Source: Tolypothrix campylonemoides VB511288
GTDB taxonomy: Bacteria > Cyanobacteriota > Cyanobacteriia > Cyanobacteriales > Nostocaceae
Assembly: GCA_000828075.3 (NCBI GenBank)
Contig: JXCB02000002.1
Coordinates: 1,180,248 to 1,244,247 of the forward strand
Length of the DNA: 64,000 bases
Direction: 5' to 3'
Shown piece by piece: positions 36,556-45,822 of the stretch. The number at the start of each line of letters is the position of its first letter. Position 1 is the first letter of the stretch. The notes beneath the pieces were generated by a model. That model was not told the origin of the DNA. It saw only the letters and a list, made by a program, of their open reading frames with translations, and did not search any database. Both the position numbers and the translations under genes were made by a program.

Positions 36556-37898
36556 TGGCGATTGTCAGCGTGACTAACTCATCAGTTGCAGTTAATCCCC
36601 TTAAGCAAAGCCAAGCTTTGGGTGCAGCCTTAGCTTTTTTGGGATTGAAAGGCATAATTCCCTTAATACACGGTTCTCAAGGCTGTACTGCCTTCGCCAA
36701 AGTCGTTCTGGTGCGGCATTTTCGTGAGGCGATTCCTCTTTCCACAACAGCGATGACTGAAGTATCGACTATTTTGGGTGGGGAGGAAAATGTTGAACAG
36801 GCAATCCTAACGCTGGTGCAAAAGTCTAAGCCAGAAATTATTGGTTTGTGTACCACTGGACTGACGGAAACCAGAGGGGATGATATGCCCGGCTTTCTCA
36901 AGGAAATCCGCAAACGTCACCCAGAACTGGATCACCTGCCGATTGTGTTAGTGTCTACACCTGATTTTAAGGGTGCTTTGCAAGATGGCTTTGCTGCCGC
37001 TGTCGAAAGCATAGTTAAGGAAATTCCGCAAGCAGGCGAAACCAAAGCGCAGCAAATCACGATTTTGGCAAGTTCTGCCTTCACTCCAGGGGATGTGCAG
37101 GAAATCAAAGAAATTGTCACCGCCTTTGGACTTGTACCCATCTTCGTGCCCGATCTTTCCGCTTCACTAGATGGTCACTTAGAGGATTCCTACAGCCCCA
37201 TAACAGCATCTGGCACGAGTTTGGCACAACTGCGGGAAATCGGCAGTTCTTCATTCACCCTGGCACTCGGCGAAAGTATGCGGGGTGCGGCGCAAATTTT
37301 GGAACAGCAGTTTGGCATACCTTACGAGGTGTTTGGTGAACTGACGGGATTAGAAGCGGTGGACTCTTTCCTGCAAGCATTGGCAGACATCAGCGGTATG
37401 AGTGTACCAGAGAAATATCGTCGCCAACGCCGCCAGTTACAAGATGCCATGTTGGATACTCACTTTTATTTTGGTTGTAAGCGAGTGTCTTTAGCACTGG
37501 AACCGGACTTGCTTTGGTCAACAGTTCGTTTCCTGCAATCAATGGGATCTCAGATTCATGCAGCAGTAACGACAACACGCTCTCCTGTGCTGGAAAAACT
37601 CCCGGTTAAAAACGTCACTATCGGTGATTTGGAAGACTTTGAGCAACTGGCACCTGGATCTGACTTGTTGATTGGTAATTCTCATACAGTGGCGATCGCC
37701 AAACGCTTAGGAATTCCTGTTTACCGCCAAGGCATTCCCATTTTTGACCGATTAGGTAACGGTCAGTTTACCAAAGTTGGCTACCGAGGTACGATACAGC
37801 TTTTGTTTGACATTGGGAACCTCTTTTTAGAAGAAGAGGAAGGAAAAGTTAAGCATTTAATGAACCACAGAGAAGCAGAGAACGCCGAGAAAGAATGA
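36555..37898 (+). CDS. nifN: FeMo-co assembly protein NifN
   Basis: 447 aa from the ATG at 36555 ([20 protein letters not shown]), preceded by AGGAGG eight bases away; the frame stays open upstream but that part is repeat. Conserved HGSQGCTAF and LCTTGLTETRGDD provide cluster-binding residues. It pairs with NifE. The TGATG junction with nifE suggests coupled translation. Confidence 0.95.
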   Translation: MAIVSVTNSSVAVNPLKQSQALGAALAFLGLKGIIPLIHGSQGCTAFAKVVLVRHFREAIPLSTTAMTEVSTILGGEENVEQAILTLVQKSKPEIIGLCTTGLTETRGDDMPGFLKEIRKRHPELDHLPIVLVSTPDFKGALQDGFAAAVESIVKEIPQAGETKAQQITILASSAFTPGDVQEIKEIVTAFGLVPIFVPDLSASLDGHLEDSYSPITASGTSLAQLREIGSSSFTLALGESMRGAAQILEQQFGIPYEVFGELTGLEAVDSFLQALADISGMSVPEKYRRQRRQLQDAMLDTHFYFGCKRVSLALEPDLLWSTVRFLQSMGSQIHAAVTTTRSPVLEKLPVKNVTIGDLEDFEQLAPGSDLLIGNSHTVAIAKRLGIPVYRQGIPIFDRLGNGQFTKVGYRGTIQLLFDIGNLFLEEEEGKVKHLMNHREAENAEKE

Positions 37899-38023
37899 GA
37901 ATGTGATGTAAGTTTTAGCATTCTTGAGATTTGGAAGCTATGAGTTATGAATTATGAGTTGTCGTAAATGTTTGTTTACTACTCATTACTCATCACTCAT
38001 AAATTGAGTAGAGGAGAATAAGG

Positions 38024-38437
38024 ATGAAAATTGCTTTCACGACAAGTGACCGACTTCATATTAATGCTCACTTTGGTTGGGCGAAAGAAATTGATGTCTA
38101 TGAGATTTCTGATTCTGGATATCACTTTCTAGAAACTCTCACGTTTGATGGTGAGCTTAAACAAGATGGTAATGAGGATAAAGTCACACCGAAACTTGAT
38201 GCACTGGCTGACTGCACGATTGTTTATGTTGCGGCAATTGGAGGTAGTGCAGCTGCTCGGTTAATCAAGAAGGGTGTCACTCCAGTCAAGGCGAAATCGG
38301 AAGAAGAAGAGATTGCTGATATTCTCAATAAGTTAGTACAAACCCTAAAAGGTAATCCTCCGCCTTGGTTGCGTAAAGCTTTACAACAAAAAACCCAAAG
38401 CTTTGAAGATGAATTGGAAGAGGAAGCAACCGTATGA
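38024..38437 (+). CDS. nifX: Nitrogen fixation protein NifX
   Basis: 137 aa. It begins MKIAFTTSDRLHINAHFGWAK, the NifX/NifB C-terminal fold that binds NifB-co and the VK-cluster. The final ~30 residues (GNPPPWLRKALQQ) are typical of cyanobacterial NifX. It overlaps the next gene by 4 nt (ATGA). Confidence 0.94.
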   Translation: MKIAFTTSDRLHINAHFGWAKEIDVYEISDSGYHFLETLTFDGELKQDGNEDKVTPKLDALADCTIVYVAAIGGSAAARLIKKGVTPVKAKSEEEEIADILNKLVQTLKGNPPPWLRKALQQKTQSFEDELEEEATV

Positions 38438-38910
38438 CGACAACTAATAGTGTTAACGGAACAACTCCAGCAGAAATCTTAAACTCGCCTTTTCTCAAGG
38501 CGATCGTGCAACAATTCCGGGGACAAGATACTTATGGAACTTACCGTAAGTGGTCGGATGAGTTGCTGCTCAAACCATTTGTTGTCAGTAAACAAAAGAA
38601 ACGCGAAATTTCTCTTGAGGGTGAAGTCGATCCGATGACTCAGGCACGGATTATGACGTTTTATCGGGCAGTAGCTGCTTGTATTGAAAAGGAAACAGGT
38701 CTTTTATCTCAAGTTGTCATAGATTTGAGCCATGAAGGATTTGGCTGGGCGCTCGTCTTTTCCGGTCGTCTTTTGTTAGTTACAAAGACTTTGCGGGATG
38801 CACACCGTTTTGGCTTTGATTCCTTGGAAAAATTAGCAGAAGAGGGAGAAAACTTGGTACAAAAGGGAATTGATTTGGCTAAGCGCTTTCCCGAAGTCAG
38901 CAAGGTTTAA
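38434..38910 (+). CDS. NifX-associated nitrogen fixation protein (DUF269)
   Basis: 158 aa. SPFLKAIVQQFRGQDTYGTY and LSHEGFGWALVFSGRLLLV mark the DUF269 family, which regularly follows nifX. Role not established; presumed in cofactor assembly. It overlaps nifX by ATGA. Confidence 0.92.
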   Translation: MTTTNSVNGTTPAEILNSPFLKAIVQQFRGQDTYGTYRKWSDELLLKPFVVSKQKKREISLEGEVDPMTQARIMTFYRAVAACIEKETGLLSQVVIDLSHEGFGWALVFSGRLLLVTKTLRDAHRFGFDSLEKLAEEGENLVQKGIDLAKRFPEVSKV

Positions 38911-39012
38911 AAAAGAAGCGCGATATGAGCGAAGAGTGAAGATTGAATTTAGAAAAAATACTTTTTCTATTTTTTATCTTCTACTTTCTTTCTTTTACAG
39001 AAGGAGATATTG

Positions 39013-39234
39013 ATGGCACAAGCTGAAGAAATATCTACTATTGAGGAGTTGAAAACTCAGATAAAACGTCTCAATAGTAAAGCAGGTCAAATGAAAATGG
39101 ACTTGCATGATTTGGCAGAGGGATTACCAACAAATTATCAACACCTTATGGATGCTGCCTCTGAAACTTATGAGATTTATCGTCAATTAGATGAACTTAA
39201 GCAACAGCTAAAAAAACTGGAGCAGGCAAAATGA
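39013..39234 (+). CDS. CCE_0567 family (DUF683) protein
   Basis: 73 aa from the ATG at 39013, with AAGGAG at 39001. Entirely helical, two-helix hairpin: KTQIKRLNSKAGQMKMDLHDLAEGLP then a second helix EIYRQLDELKQQLKKL. Family members from nif clusters are small metal-binding helical proteins of unclear role. The stop overlaps nifW by ATGA. Confidence 0.88.
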   Translation: MAQAEEISTIEELKTQIKRLNSKAGQMKMDLHDLAEGLPTNYQHLMDAASETYEIYRQLDELKQQLKKLEQAK

Positions 39235-39548
39235 ACTGGGATTATAATAAATTCAAAAATCTCGTAGATGCAGAGGAGTATTTTGATTTTTTTCAAATCC
39301 CCTATGACCAAAATGTTGTACACGTCAACCGTCTGCACATTTTGAAAAAGTTTTCTCAACTTATCAAAGAAATTGATGAAAATGATACTGACCTCAGTAT
39401 CTCAGATAAGTTAAGTAAATATCGTGAGGCTTTTTCTAAAGCCTATGAGGTATTTCTTGAATCAACACCCCAAGAACAAAAGCTGTTCAAAGTGTTTAAT
39501 GAGAAGCCTAAAAATGTAGTCACGCTGACAGAAATCACATCGGATTAG
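39231..39548 (+). CDS. nifW: Nitrogenase stabilizing/protective protein NifW
   Basis: 105 aa. The pattern LVDAEEYFDFFQIPYD, VNRLHILKKFSQ and AYEVFLESTPQEQKLFKVF is NifW. In other diazotrophs NifW binds the MoFe protein during maturation. Between the DUF683 gene (ATGA overlap) and hesA (10 bp). Confidence 0.92.
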   Translation: MNWDYNKFKNLVDAEEYFDFFQIPYDQNVVHVNRLHILKKFSQLIKEIDENDTDLSISDKLSKYREAFSKAYEVFLESTPQEQKLFKVFNEKPKNVVTLTEITSD

Positions 39549-39558
39549 GAGGTAAAAA

Positions 39559-40356
39559 GTGGTAAACCTAACGCCTACCGAATTGGAACGTTACCGTCGC
39601 CAAATGATGCTTCCTAATTTTGGCGAAGTAGCACAGAAGCGCCTCAAGTCAGCGACGGTTGTGGTTACAGGAGTAGGAGGCTTGGGCGGTACGGCGGCGC
39701 TATACCTTGCGGTAGCTGGCGTTGGGCGGCTGATTCTGGTTCGGGGTGGTGATCTGCGGCTTGATGATATGAATCGTCAGATTCTGATGACGCACGATTG
39801 GGTAGGCAAACCCAGAGTATTCAAAGCACAAGAAACTCTGAAAGCCATCAATCCTGATGTCGAGGTGGAAGCAGTTCATGAATATGTCACCCCGGAAAAT
39901 GTAGACTCCTTGGTGCAATCAGCTGATATGGCTCTTGACTGCGCTCATAACTTTACGGAGCGCGATTTGTTAAATGAAGCTTGCGTGCGGTGGCGTAAGC
40001 CTATGGTGGAAGCAGCAATGGACGGGATGGAGGCTTACTTAACCACGATTATTCCTGGTGTGACGCCTTGTTTATCTTGTCTGTTTCCTGAGAAGCCTGA
40101 TTGGGATACGCGTGGCTTTGCAGTTCTGGGTGCTGTTTCTGGAACACTGGCTTGTCTGGCGGCGCTGGAGGCTATTAAGCTGATCACTGGGTTGAGTCAA
40201 CCTCTGTTGTCAGAACTTTTGACAATTGACTTAACCCGGATGGAATTTGTCAAGCGCCGTTCTTACCGCGATCGCTCTTGTCCAGTATGCGGTAACAGTG
40301 CGCCTTGGAGATACTCGCAATCCAATCCTATGGAAACCACCAGTCATTGCAAGTAA
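39559..40356 (+). CDS. hesA: HesA, ThiF/MoeB-like protein
   Basis: 265 aa, starting at a GTG preceded by AGGAGG. The nucleotide motif GVGGLGGTAALYLAVAGVG is near residue 35, with LDDMNRQ next; CLSC and CPVCG give the structural zinc site. It belongs to the E1-like adenylating enzymes and is conserved between nifW and hesB in heterocystous species; its specific substrate is not known, sulfur transfer or molybdenum handling being suggested. Confidence 0.93.
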   Translation: MVNLTPTELERYRRQMMLPNFGEVAQKRLKSATVVVTGVGGLGGTAALYLAVAGVGRLILVRGGDLRLDDMNRQILMTHDWVGKPRVFKAQETLKAINPDVEVEAVHEYVTPENVDSLVQSADMALDCAHNFTERDLLNEACVRWRKPMVEAAMDGMEAYLTTIIPGVTPCLSCLFPEKPDWDTRGFAVLGAVSGTLACLAALEAIKLITGLSQPLLSELLTIDLTRMEFVKRRSYRDRSCPVCGNSAPWRYSQSNPMETTSHCK

Positions 40357-40365
40357 ATATTAGTC

Positions 40366-40584
40366 ATGTTGGTGTCTTCATTCATTGCTTTAGGATTTGC
40401 CATAGCGTTGTCTCAAGTCAGTGCAAAAATCGCAAATCAAATCTGGCAGTTCCTGGCTATGTTAATTGCTTTGTTCTGCTTGGGTTTAAGCTTCATTTTT
40501 TCACCTGTGCCAATTGAAGTGCTGATTGTGATTGCTTTACTCATCACCACTAAACAAATTCACACTTTGAATCACAACAACTAA
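40366..40584 (+). CDS. Small membrane protein between hesA and hesB
   Basis: 72 aa, ATG 9 bp after the hesA stop. Two hydrophobic segments at about residues 4-18 and 29-60 (WQFLAMLIALFCLGLSFIF). No family recognised. Its placement in an otherwise tight operon, ending 20 bp before the hesB ribosome site, argues that it is real. Confidence 0.55.
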   Translation: MLVSSFIALGFAIALSQVSAKIANQIWQFLAMLIALFCLGLSFIFSPVPIEVLIVIALLITTKQIHTLNHNN

Positions 40585-40606
40585 TTCCAACTCATTAGGA
40601 GGTTTG

Positions 40607-40978
40607 ATGACGGTTACTTTGACGGAAAAAGCAGAATTTCGCCTGCGCGCGTTTCTGCGGGATTCTACTCCCGAAACCAATACGCCAACTAAAGGTATCC
40701 GCATCTCAGTCAAAGATGGTGGTTGCAGTGGCTATGAGTATGCAATGGAAGTCACAAGTTCGCCGCAACCAGATGATTTAATCAGCCAGCAAGGCAACGT
40801 GCAAGTTTACGTTGATGCCAAAAGCGCGCCGTTATTAGAAGGGGTGGTTGTCGATTTTGTAGAAGGCGTCATGGACGGTGGGTTTAGGTTCATCAACCCC
40901 AAGGCTACTGATACCTGTGGTTGTGGAAAGTCATTTAGAACGGCTGACTGTTCCTCTGAGGGTGTACCTTGCAGCTAA
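40607..40978 (+). CDS. hesB: HesB, A-type Fe-S carrier
   Basis: 123 aa from the ATG at 40607, with AGGAGG just before it. The three cluster cysteines of IscA-type proteins are in GGCSGYEYAM and DTCGCGKSF. Likely delivers Fe-S clusters to nitrogenase components. Follows hesA in the operon. Confidence 0.94.
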   Translation: MTVTLTEKAEFRLRAFLRDSTPETNTPTKGIRISVKDGGCSGYEYAMEVTSSPQPDDLISQQGNVQVYVDAKSAPLLEGVVVDFVEGVMDGGFRFINPKATDTCGCGKSFRTADCSSEGVPCS

Positions 40979-41094
40979 ACAAGTAAAAAGTTCAAAGTTA
41001 AAAGTCAAAAGAAACTTTTAACTTTCTTATATCTTTGCACTCTTGAAGTCATAAAACCTAACTGAACTGTACCGCGTGTGAAAAGAATCAGAAA

Positions 41095-41394
41095 ATGACT
41101 ACATACCAAGTTAGACTAATCAGCAAAAAAGAAGGTCTGGATACCACAATTGAAGTTGATGAGGAAACAACTATCCTCGATGCAGCTGAAGAAAACGGTA
41201 TTGATTTGCCCTTTTCTTGTCACGCAGGTGCTTGTTCTAGCTGCGTTGGTAAAGTTGTTGAAGGTGAAATCGACCAATCTGACCAAACGTTCTTAGATGA
41301 CGAGCAGATGTCGAAGGGTTTTGCTCTACTTTGCGTGACTTATCCACGTTCTAATTGCACCATTAAGACTCATCAAGAACCGTACTTAGTCTAG
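41095..41394 (+). CDS. fdxH: Heterocyst [2Fe-2S] ferredoxin FdxH
   Basis: 99 aa. Plant-type ferredoxin with ligands in CHAGACSSC and LLC. The C-terminal THQEPYLV distinguishes heterocyst FdxH from vegetative PetF. It donates electrons to NifH. A 116-bp gap with a AAAGTTAAAAGTC repeat separates it from hesB. Confidence 0.95.
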   Translation: MTTYQVRLISKKEGLDTTIEVDEETTILDAAEENGIDLPFSCHAGACSSCVGKVVEGEIDQSDQTFLDDEQMSKGFALLCVTYPRSNCTIKTHQEPYLV

Positions 41395-41510
41395 TTCATA
41401 TCTTGTTGCAGTGTTTTCATCTGTAAGGCAATAAATTCCTGACTCATGTAGAGATGTAGTATGCTACTTCTCTACAATAAACTTCTTGCAAAAATCTGAG
41501 TTATGAATTT

Positions 41511-41673
41511 TTAACCACAGATGGACATAGATAAACACAGATAAATCAACGGACACTTGCCTCAACGGGGGGAACCCTCCGAAGTTCGCCCGGAGGGAAA
41601 CCCTCCTCGCGACTTCTCTCCGCACGGCAGTGTCCTCATCTGTGTCCATCTGTGTTCATCTGTGGTTTATTTA
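41511..41673. repeat. Imperfect inverted repeat after fdxH
   Basis: ACCACAGATGGACATAGATA at 41513 is mirrored by CACAGATGGACACAGATG on the opposite strand near 41640-41665. The interior is G/C-rich. It looks like a small non-autonomous repeat in the 320-bp fdxH-feoA gap. Confidence 0.65.
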
Positions 41674-41717
41674 TCAATAAATCGACTTTTTTAGATAGGG
41701 AAGATAGAAAATAAATA

Positions 41718-41969
41718 ATGTTTTCTAAATTCAGTATCACAGGTTCTTCATTAGCCTTGCTGAAAGTAGGAAACCGAGGAATCGTCAAGTTCTGCAACAT
41801 TAAGGACGAAAAAATTCTCAAAGAACTGATATCAATGGGAGTAATACCAGGAGCTTCCATAACTTTAGAACAGCGGTTTCCTCGTTTTGTCATCAAAGTA
41901 GGAGAAAACAGATTGATGCTGCAAAAGGAAATTGCTCGAAGAATTTATGTCCGCATTGATGATCAGTGA
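41718..41969 (+). CDS. feoA: FeoA domain protein
   Basis: 83 aa. SLALLKVGNRGIVKFCNI then LISMGVIPGASITLEQRFP is the SH3-like FeoA fold. FeoA normally works with the ferrous iron permease FeoB, which is not in this window. A lone feoA next to fdxH suggests tuning of Fe(II) uptake for nitrogenase; inference. It ends 23 bp before ctaB. Confidence 0.86.
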   Translation: MFSKFSITGSSLALLKVGNRGIVKFCNIKDEKILKELISMGVIPGASITLEQRFPRFVIKVGENRLMLQKEIARRIYVRIDDQ

Positions 41970-41992
41970 ACCAATGAGGAATTTATAGAACC

Positions 41993-42937
41993 ATGATTGA
42001 GAATACAGCGGTACGCCACCATCAAAACTTTTTACAAGTCATTCAGAGTTACTATCAACTCACAAAGCCTCGGATTATCCCTCTGCTACTCATGACAACT
42101 GCTGCTAGTATGTGGATTGCATCCGAGGGAAACGTCAACCCAGTATTGCTGCTTGTGACTCTTTGTGGCGGGACTTTCGCCGCTGCTAGCGCCCAGACAA
42201 TTAACTGTATCTATGACCGCGACATTGATGACCAAATGGAACGCACGCGTCATCGACCTTTAGTTTCCGGTCGTATACAGCCATCTCATGCTTTGATATT
42301 TGCGATCGCACTTGCTTGTCTTTCCTTCACTCTACTTGCTGTGTTTGTCAATTTGCTAAGTGCTTCATTAACAATGTCTGGTATTGTCTTTTATATAGGC
42401 GTCTACACTCACTTACTCAAGCGCCATAATTCTGCAAACATCGTCATTGGTGGCGCTGCTGGAGCAATTCCGACCTTAGTAGGTTGGGCGGCAGTAACAG
42501 ATACTTTAAGCTGGGCAGCATGGTTACTATTTGCGATCATATTCTTGTGGACACCTCCCCATTTCTGGGCTTTAGCATTGATGATCCGTGATGAGTATGC
42601 CAAAGTTCGTGTACCGATGCTTCCTGTTGTCGCTGGTAATGTTGCTGCGACTCGTCAGATTTGGGTGTACTCTTTGCTTCTTATCCCCACTACATTTTTA
42701 CTCGTCTATCCGCTTGGTGTTACTGGTGCTGTTTACGCCTGTATCGCCCTTGTACTGGGGGCTATTTTCATCAAAAAAGCTTGGGCGCTTTTGCACAATC
42801 CAGATGATAAACAACTAGCGCGTTCTCTATTTCTCTACTCAATTTTTTATATGATGTTGCTATGCGTTGGAATGGTAATTGATAGTTTGCCGTTAACTCA
42901 TCGGCTAATCGGAGCAATTTTAGATTTGAGATTTTAG
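41993..42937 (+). CDS. ctaB: Protoheme IX farnesyltransferase (heme O synthase)
   Basis: 314 aa, nine or so hydrophobic segments. The prenyl-diphosphate binding motif [20 protein letters not shown] is near residue 80. It converts heme B to heme O for cytochrome oxidases. No ctaA or cox genes are adjacent; the short distance to feoA suggests co-transcription, perhaps to support the heterocyst-specific terminal oxidases (inference). Confidence 0.9.
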   Translation: MIENTAVRHHQNFLQVIQSYYQLTKPRIIPLLLMTTAASMWIASEGNVNPVLLLVTLCGGTFAAASAQTINCIYDRDIDDQMERTRHRPLVSGRIQPSHALIFAIALACLSFTLLAVFVNLLSASLTMSGIVFYIGVYTHLLKRHNSANIVIGGAAGAIPTLVGWAAVTDTLSWAAWLLFAIIFLWTPPHFWALALMIRDEYAKVRVPMLPVVAGNVAATRQIWVYSLLLIPTTFLLVYPLGVTGAVYACIALVLGAIFIKKAWALLHNPDDKQLARSLFLYSIFYMMLLCVGMVIDSLPLTHRLIGAILDLRF

Positions 42938-43219
42938 ATTGAAGATAACACAGAAAAAAAGGTCAAAGGAAAAAGGCATAGTATACTATATTTTACCTTT
43001 TCCCTTTTCCCTTACACCTTTACCTAATTGCTGATCTCACATCCAAACTTGAAACTGAACCATTTTTCGCTCAAGATAAAGAGTTGCACAAGAAAGCCAG
43101 CCACTTTCTCAAGCAACAGCAATTATCATGTTAATAGTAGCTTGTTATAAGGATTACCGTCTTCAGTAAATTTACCACTCTGATAACATCTACCATCGCT
43201 TTACTAAAATGCAAAATCT

Positions 43220-43876
43220 ATGTCAGAACTGAATAATTATCAATCTGAAGGTAAACTTTTTGAGCACAAGTGGTCGGATTATTATAACGCTGTTGTGGGT
43301 CGTCCACCACGAGACACCCTACTTGAAGCTTTAGCGCGTTTTGACGCTGAAAGTCTTAACCAACAAGAAACAGCTGTCCAACAGCGACGGTTTGCAGTTG
43401 ACTTAGGCTGCGGGGAAGGGCGAGATACAGTAGAACTGTTGCGTCGGGGTTGGCGGGTTTTGGCTATTGATGGTGAAGCTGAAGCGATCGCCCGTTTATT
43501 AAATCGTTCAGATATTAACCGCCAACTTCTAGAAACTCGCGTTGTTCTCTTTGAAGACCTAGTGCTACCAGAATCAGTAGATTTAGTAAACGGCAGCTTT
43601 TCATTACCATTTTGTCCGCCAAACTTTTTCCCTAGTTTATGGGAAAAAATTATTTCATCATTGCGTTCCGGTGGTCGTTTCTGTGGACAATTGTTTGGGG
43701 AACACGATTCTTGGGCAATTTATACCTCGATGAATCACCATACGCGCCAGCAGATAGAAACGTTGCTGCAACCTTTTGAAATAGAAATGTTACAGGAAGA
43801 AGATCATCCCGGAAAAACAGCTATAGGAGAAGACAAGCACTGGCATATTTTTCATATTGTGGCTCGCAAAAAGTAA
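43220..43876 (+). CDS. SAM-dependent methyltransferase
   Basis: 218 aa, class I. SAM motif I is AVDLGCGEGRDTVELLRRG near residue 60, motif II region VLAIDGEAEAI, and motif IV VDLVNGSFSLPFCPP. Resembles TehB-like/thiopurine-type methyltransferases. Substrate unknown, no operon. Confidence 0.82.
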   Translation: MSELNNYQSEGKLFEHKWSDYYNAVVGRPPRDTLLEALARFDAESLNQQETAVQQRRFAVDLGCGEGRDTVELLRRGWRVLAIDGEAEAIARLLNRSDINRQLLETRVVLFEDLVLPESVDLVNGSFSLPFCPPNFFPSLWEKIISSLRSGGRFCGQLFGEHDSWAIYTSMNHHTRQQIETLLQPFEIEMLQEEDHPGKTAIGEDKHWHIFHIVARKK

Positions 43877-43973
43877 GATTTTTATGATAAAAAACCTTCG
43901 CCAAGCAAATCAGTAGGCACTGCCTACCCATTCATCATAAGATAGACAGTGCCCACCGTATCCTTACTACTAG

Positions 43974-44933
43974 TTAACGTCCTGGATTGGAGGTTCCTGT
44001 ACCAGAAGTACCCGAACCACCGGTTCCCGTCCCAGAAGTACCGGAACCACCGGTTCCTGTACCAGAAGTGCCCGAACCTCCGGTTCCTGTGCCAGAAGTA
44101 CCCGAACCTCCGGTTCCTGTGCCAGAAGTGCCCGAACCTCCGGTTCCTGTCCCAGAAGTGCCCGAACCTCCGGTTCCCGTCCCAGAAGTGCCCGAACCTC
44201 CGTTTCCTGTCCCAGAATGTCCAGAGCCAGAATGTCCACCGCTTGAACCGGTAGTTCCCGAGCCTCCTGCCATGTTCTGTGCCATTTGTAAGTGGTCGGC
44301 GACGATTGGAGCAAACTGACTTGCAAACGCTCTCAGATCTGGGTCTTGTCCCTGTTTGAGGTAATTTTGGTAATTAGCCAGAGTTCTGGCATGAGATTGA
44401 GCCTGCCCTTGCATATATGCTCGGTCAAACTGTGTACCTTTTAGGTTACTCAGTTTCGTCAATAAAGCTCTGTTTTCCTTACCAATGTCTTTTGGTGGTG
44501 TAAAACCCTTTTTCTGCGCTATGGGTGTCAGTTGTTGGCTCGACTGGGTATGCTCTTGAATCATCCGCTGTGCAAAGCTTCTCACTTCTTGGTTTTGAGA
44601 CCGTTGAAGTGCCAGTTGACTTGTTTGGATCTCTGTCTGGTCACTTTGCGCTGCCTTGGTGATAAATTGTCTATCCACAGCAGTGAGCGAACGATTAGAA
44701 GTCGTGCTGCCAGGAGAAGACGTAGCACCACCAGAAGGCGTGGTACCACCAGAAGGACTCGTTGTCCCTGGCGTATTCTGCGAAAGGATGGATTGACTAG
44801 AACTATTGGAAGAACTAGAGTTGATGTTGGCTTGTACGATTCCTGGGAAAACGATTAAGCTACTTACGCCAGCCACTCCTAGCAAGCTGCTAATAAATTT
44901 TTTCATCAACTGTGTGTGTGTGTGATTGTCCAT
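43974..44933 (-). CDS. Secreted DUF4142 protein with Gly/Ser/Thr repeat tail
   Basis: 319 aa from the ATG at 44933; an ATG at 44906 (MKKFISSLLG) is a possible alternative start. A signal peptide ends near VQANINS. After a Ser/Gly/Thr linker, residues about 85-225 are DUF4142 (RQFITKAAQSDQTEIQTSQL, QEVRSFAQRMIQEH), a ferritin-like helical bundle. The last ~95 residues are seven or eight copies of a ten-residue GTGTGGSGTS unit, DNA period 30 bp. Likely periplasmic or outer-layer protein; function unknown. Confidence 0.82.
   Translation of the reverse strand: MDNHTHTQLMKKFISSLLGVAGVSSLIVFPGIVQANINSSSSNSSSQSILSQNTPGTTSPSGGTTPSGGATSSPGSTTSNRSLTAVDRQFITKAAQSDQTEIQTSQLALQRSQNQEVRSFAQRMIQEHTQSSQQLTPIAQKKGFTPPKDIGKENRALLTKLSNLKGTQFDRAYMQGQAQSHARTLANYQNYLKQGQDPDLRAFASQFAPIVADHLQMAQNMAGGSGTTGSSGGHSGSGHSGTGNGGSGTSGTGTGGSGTSGTGTGGSGTSGTGTGGSGTSGTGTGGSGTSGTGTGGSGTSGTGTGGSGTSGTGTSNPGR
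43991..44230. repeat. 30-bp tandem repeat, eight copies
   Basis: Copies begin at 43991 and every 30 bp to 44201; each contains CCAGAAGT and CCGAAC. It codes for the repeat tail of the DUF4142 protein on the minus strand. Synonymous differences are few, suggesting recent slippage expansion. Confidence 0.92.
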
Positions 44934-45362
44934 ATTCGTTAATACCTGTGTGTTTGAATCTTTGAAAAATGGTGATGATTTCTACTCCTGAGCACTCCTG
45001 GAGGAGATTCAGAGCAAGGTATGTTCCAAAAATCAGTTTTATAGGAACTTTGACGATGCTTTGCTTCTAACGGTATTCCTCGCACAAAAACAGGTATAGA
45101 GAACATTCAGGTCAAGCCTCCTTGCCGTTGAGGCGTTAAGGCAGGCTTGAGCGTAATTTGCTTCTTATGAAAAGGTAACTACTGTAGCTTTTTCAAACTT
45201 CTACCTCAGGAATATCCTCCCCTTCCATCTATAGAGTGACTTTGGAGTTGTGGGTAAGTATCTTCCTTATCATCCAGTTAGATGCTTGCTATACCAAGTT
45301 CATAATATTTGTAAGCATCTCCGATCTCTTTTTTAATAACAAACCTATTTGATTTGTGATTC
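44934..45362. other. Gene-free stretch upstream of the DUF4142 gene
   Basis: No gene seen. It includes GAGCACTCCTGGAGGAG-type words near 44990 and GCCGTTGAGGCGTTAAGGC, a possible hairpin, near 45123. Confidence 0.5.
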
Positions 45363-45395
45363 AGATCTCCGACTTCTTTAAGAAGTCGGAGATCT
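45363..45395. repeat. 16-bp-stem hairpin, same family as 4514
   Basis: AGATCTCCGACTTCTT (45363-45378) pairs exactly with 45380-45395. The CCGACTTCTT core is that of the hairpin at 4514. It lies between divergent genes, so it is a dispersed repeat more than a terminator. Confidence 0.85.
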
Positions 45396-45420
45396 TGTGT
45401 TTTCAGAAATTATTTAGGTT

Positions 45421-45564
45421 TGCTATAGGATTCCTATTTGATTTTTGAAATACACCTAAGGTGGGCAATGCCCAGTATATCTGGGTTATATCTGGGTTTT
45501 GCTGAGGATTGCCCACCCTACAGAATACTTAAGTTTTTTCAAAAATCAAACTGGATTGCTATAT
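45421..45564. repeat. MITE-like inverted repeat element
   Basis: Outer arms TTTGATTTTTGAA (45437-45449) and its complement at 45538-45550, inner arms GGTGGGCAAT (45460-45469) and its complement at 45508-45517, and TATAG-type ends on both sides. About 145 bp, no coding capacity. A related GTAGGGTGGGCATTG word is at 63498. Confidence 0.6.
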
Positions 45565-45822
45565 ATTTATCAAAATCAATGCTTAATGTTTAGATTTTTG
45601 AAAATTTGACTTAAATTCTAAAACTGAAAAAAATATTTTTTACCTATTGTAAATTTTCCTAATATCGAAAATTTCATCAATACTATTATCGGTCTTGATA
45701 ATGCCCATAAATCTATAAATACACCTAAATTGGAAGTCATTGTTATAGGCTAACAAACTAAAGAATTAAGTAATGCTACAAGAAAGAAACCGAGTGTCTC
45801 AAAGCAAAAATAAGGAATGTTT

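Noticed and set aside
43949-44319. Plus-strand frames across the 30-bp repeat
   Set aside because: Tandem repeats of period 30 keep several frames open; only the minus strand has a signal peptide and DUF4142 domain.
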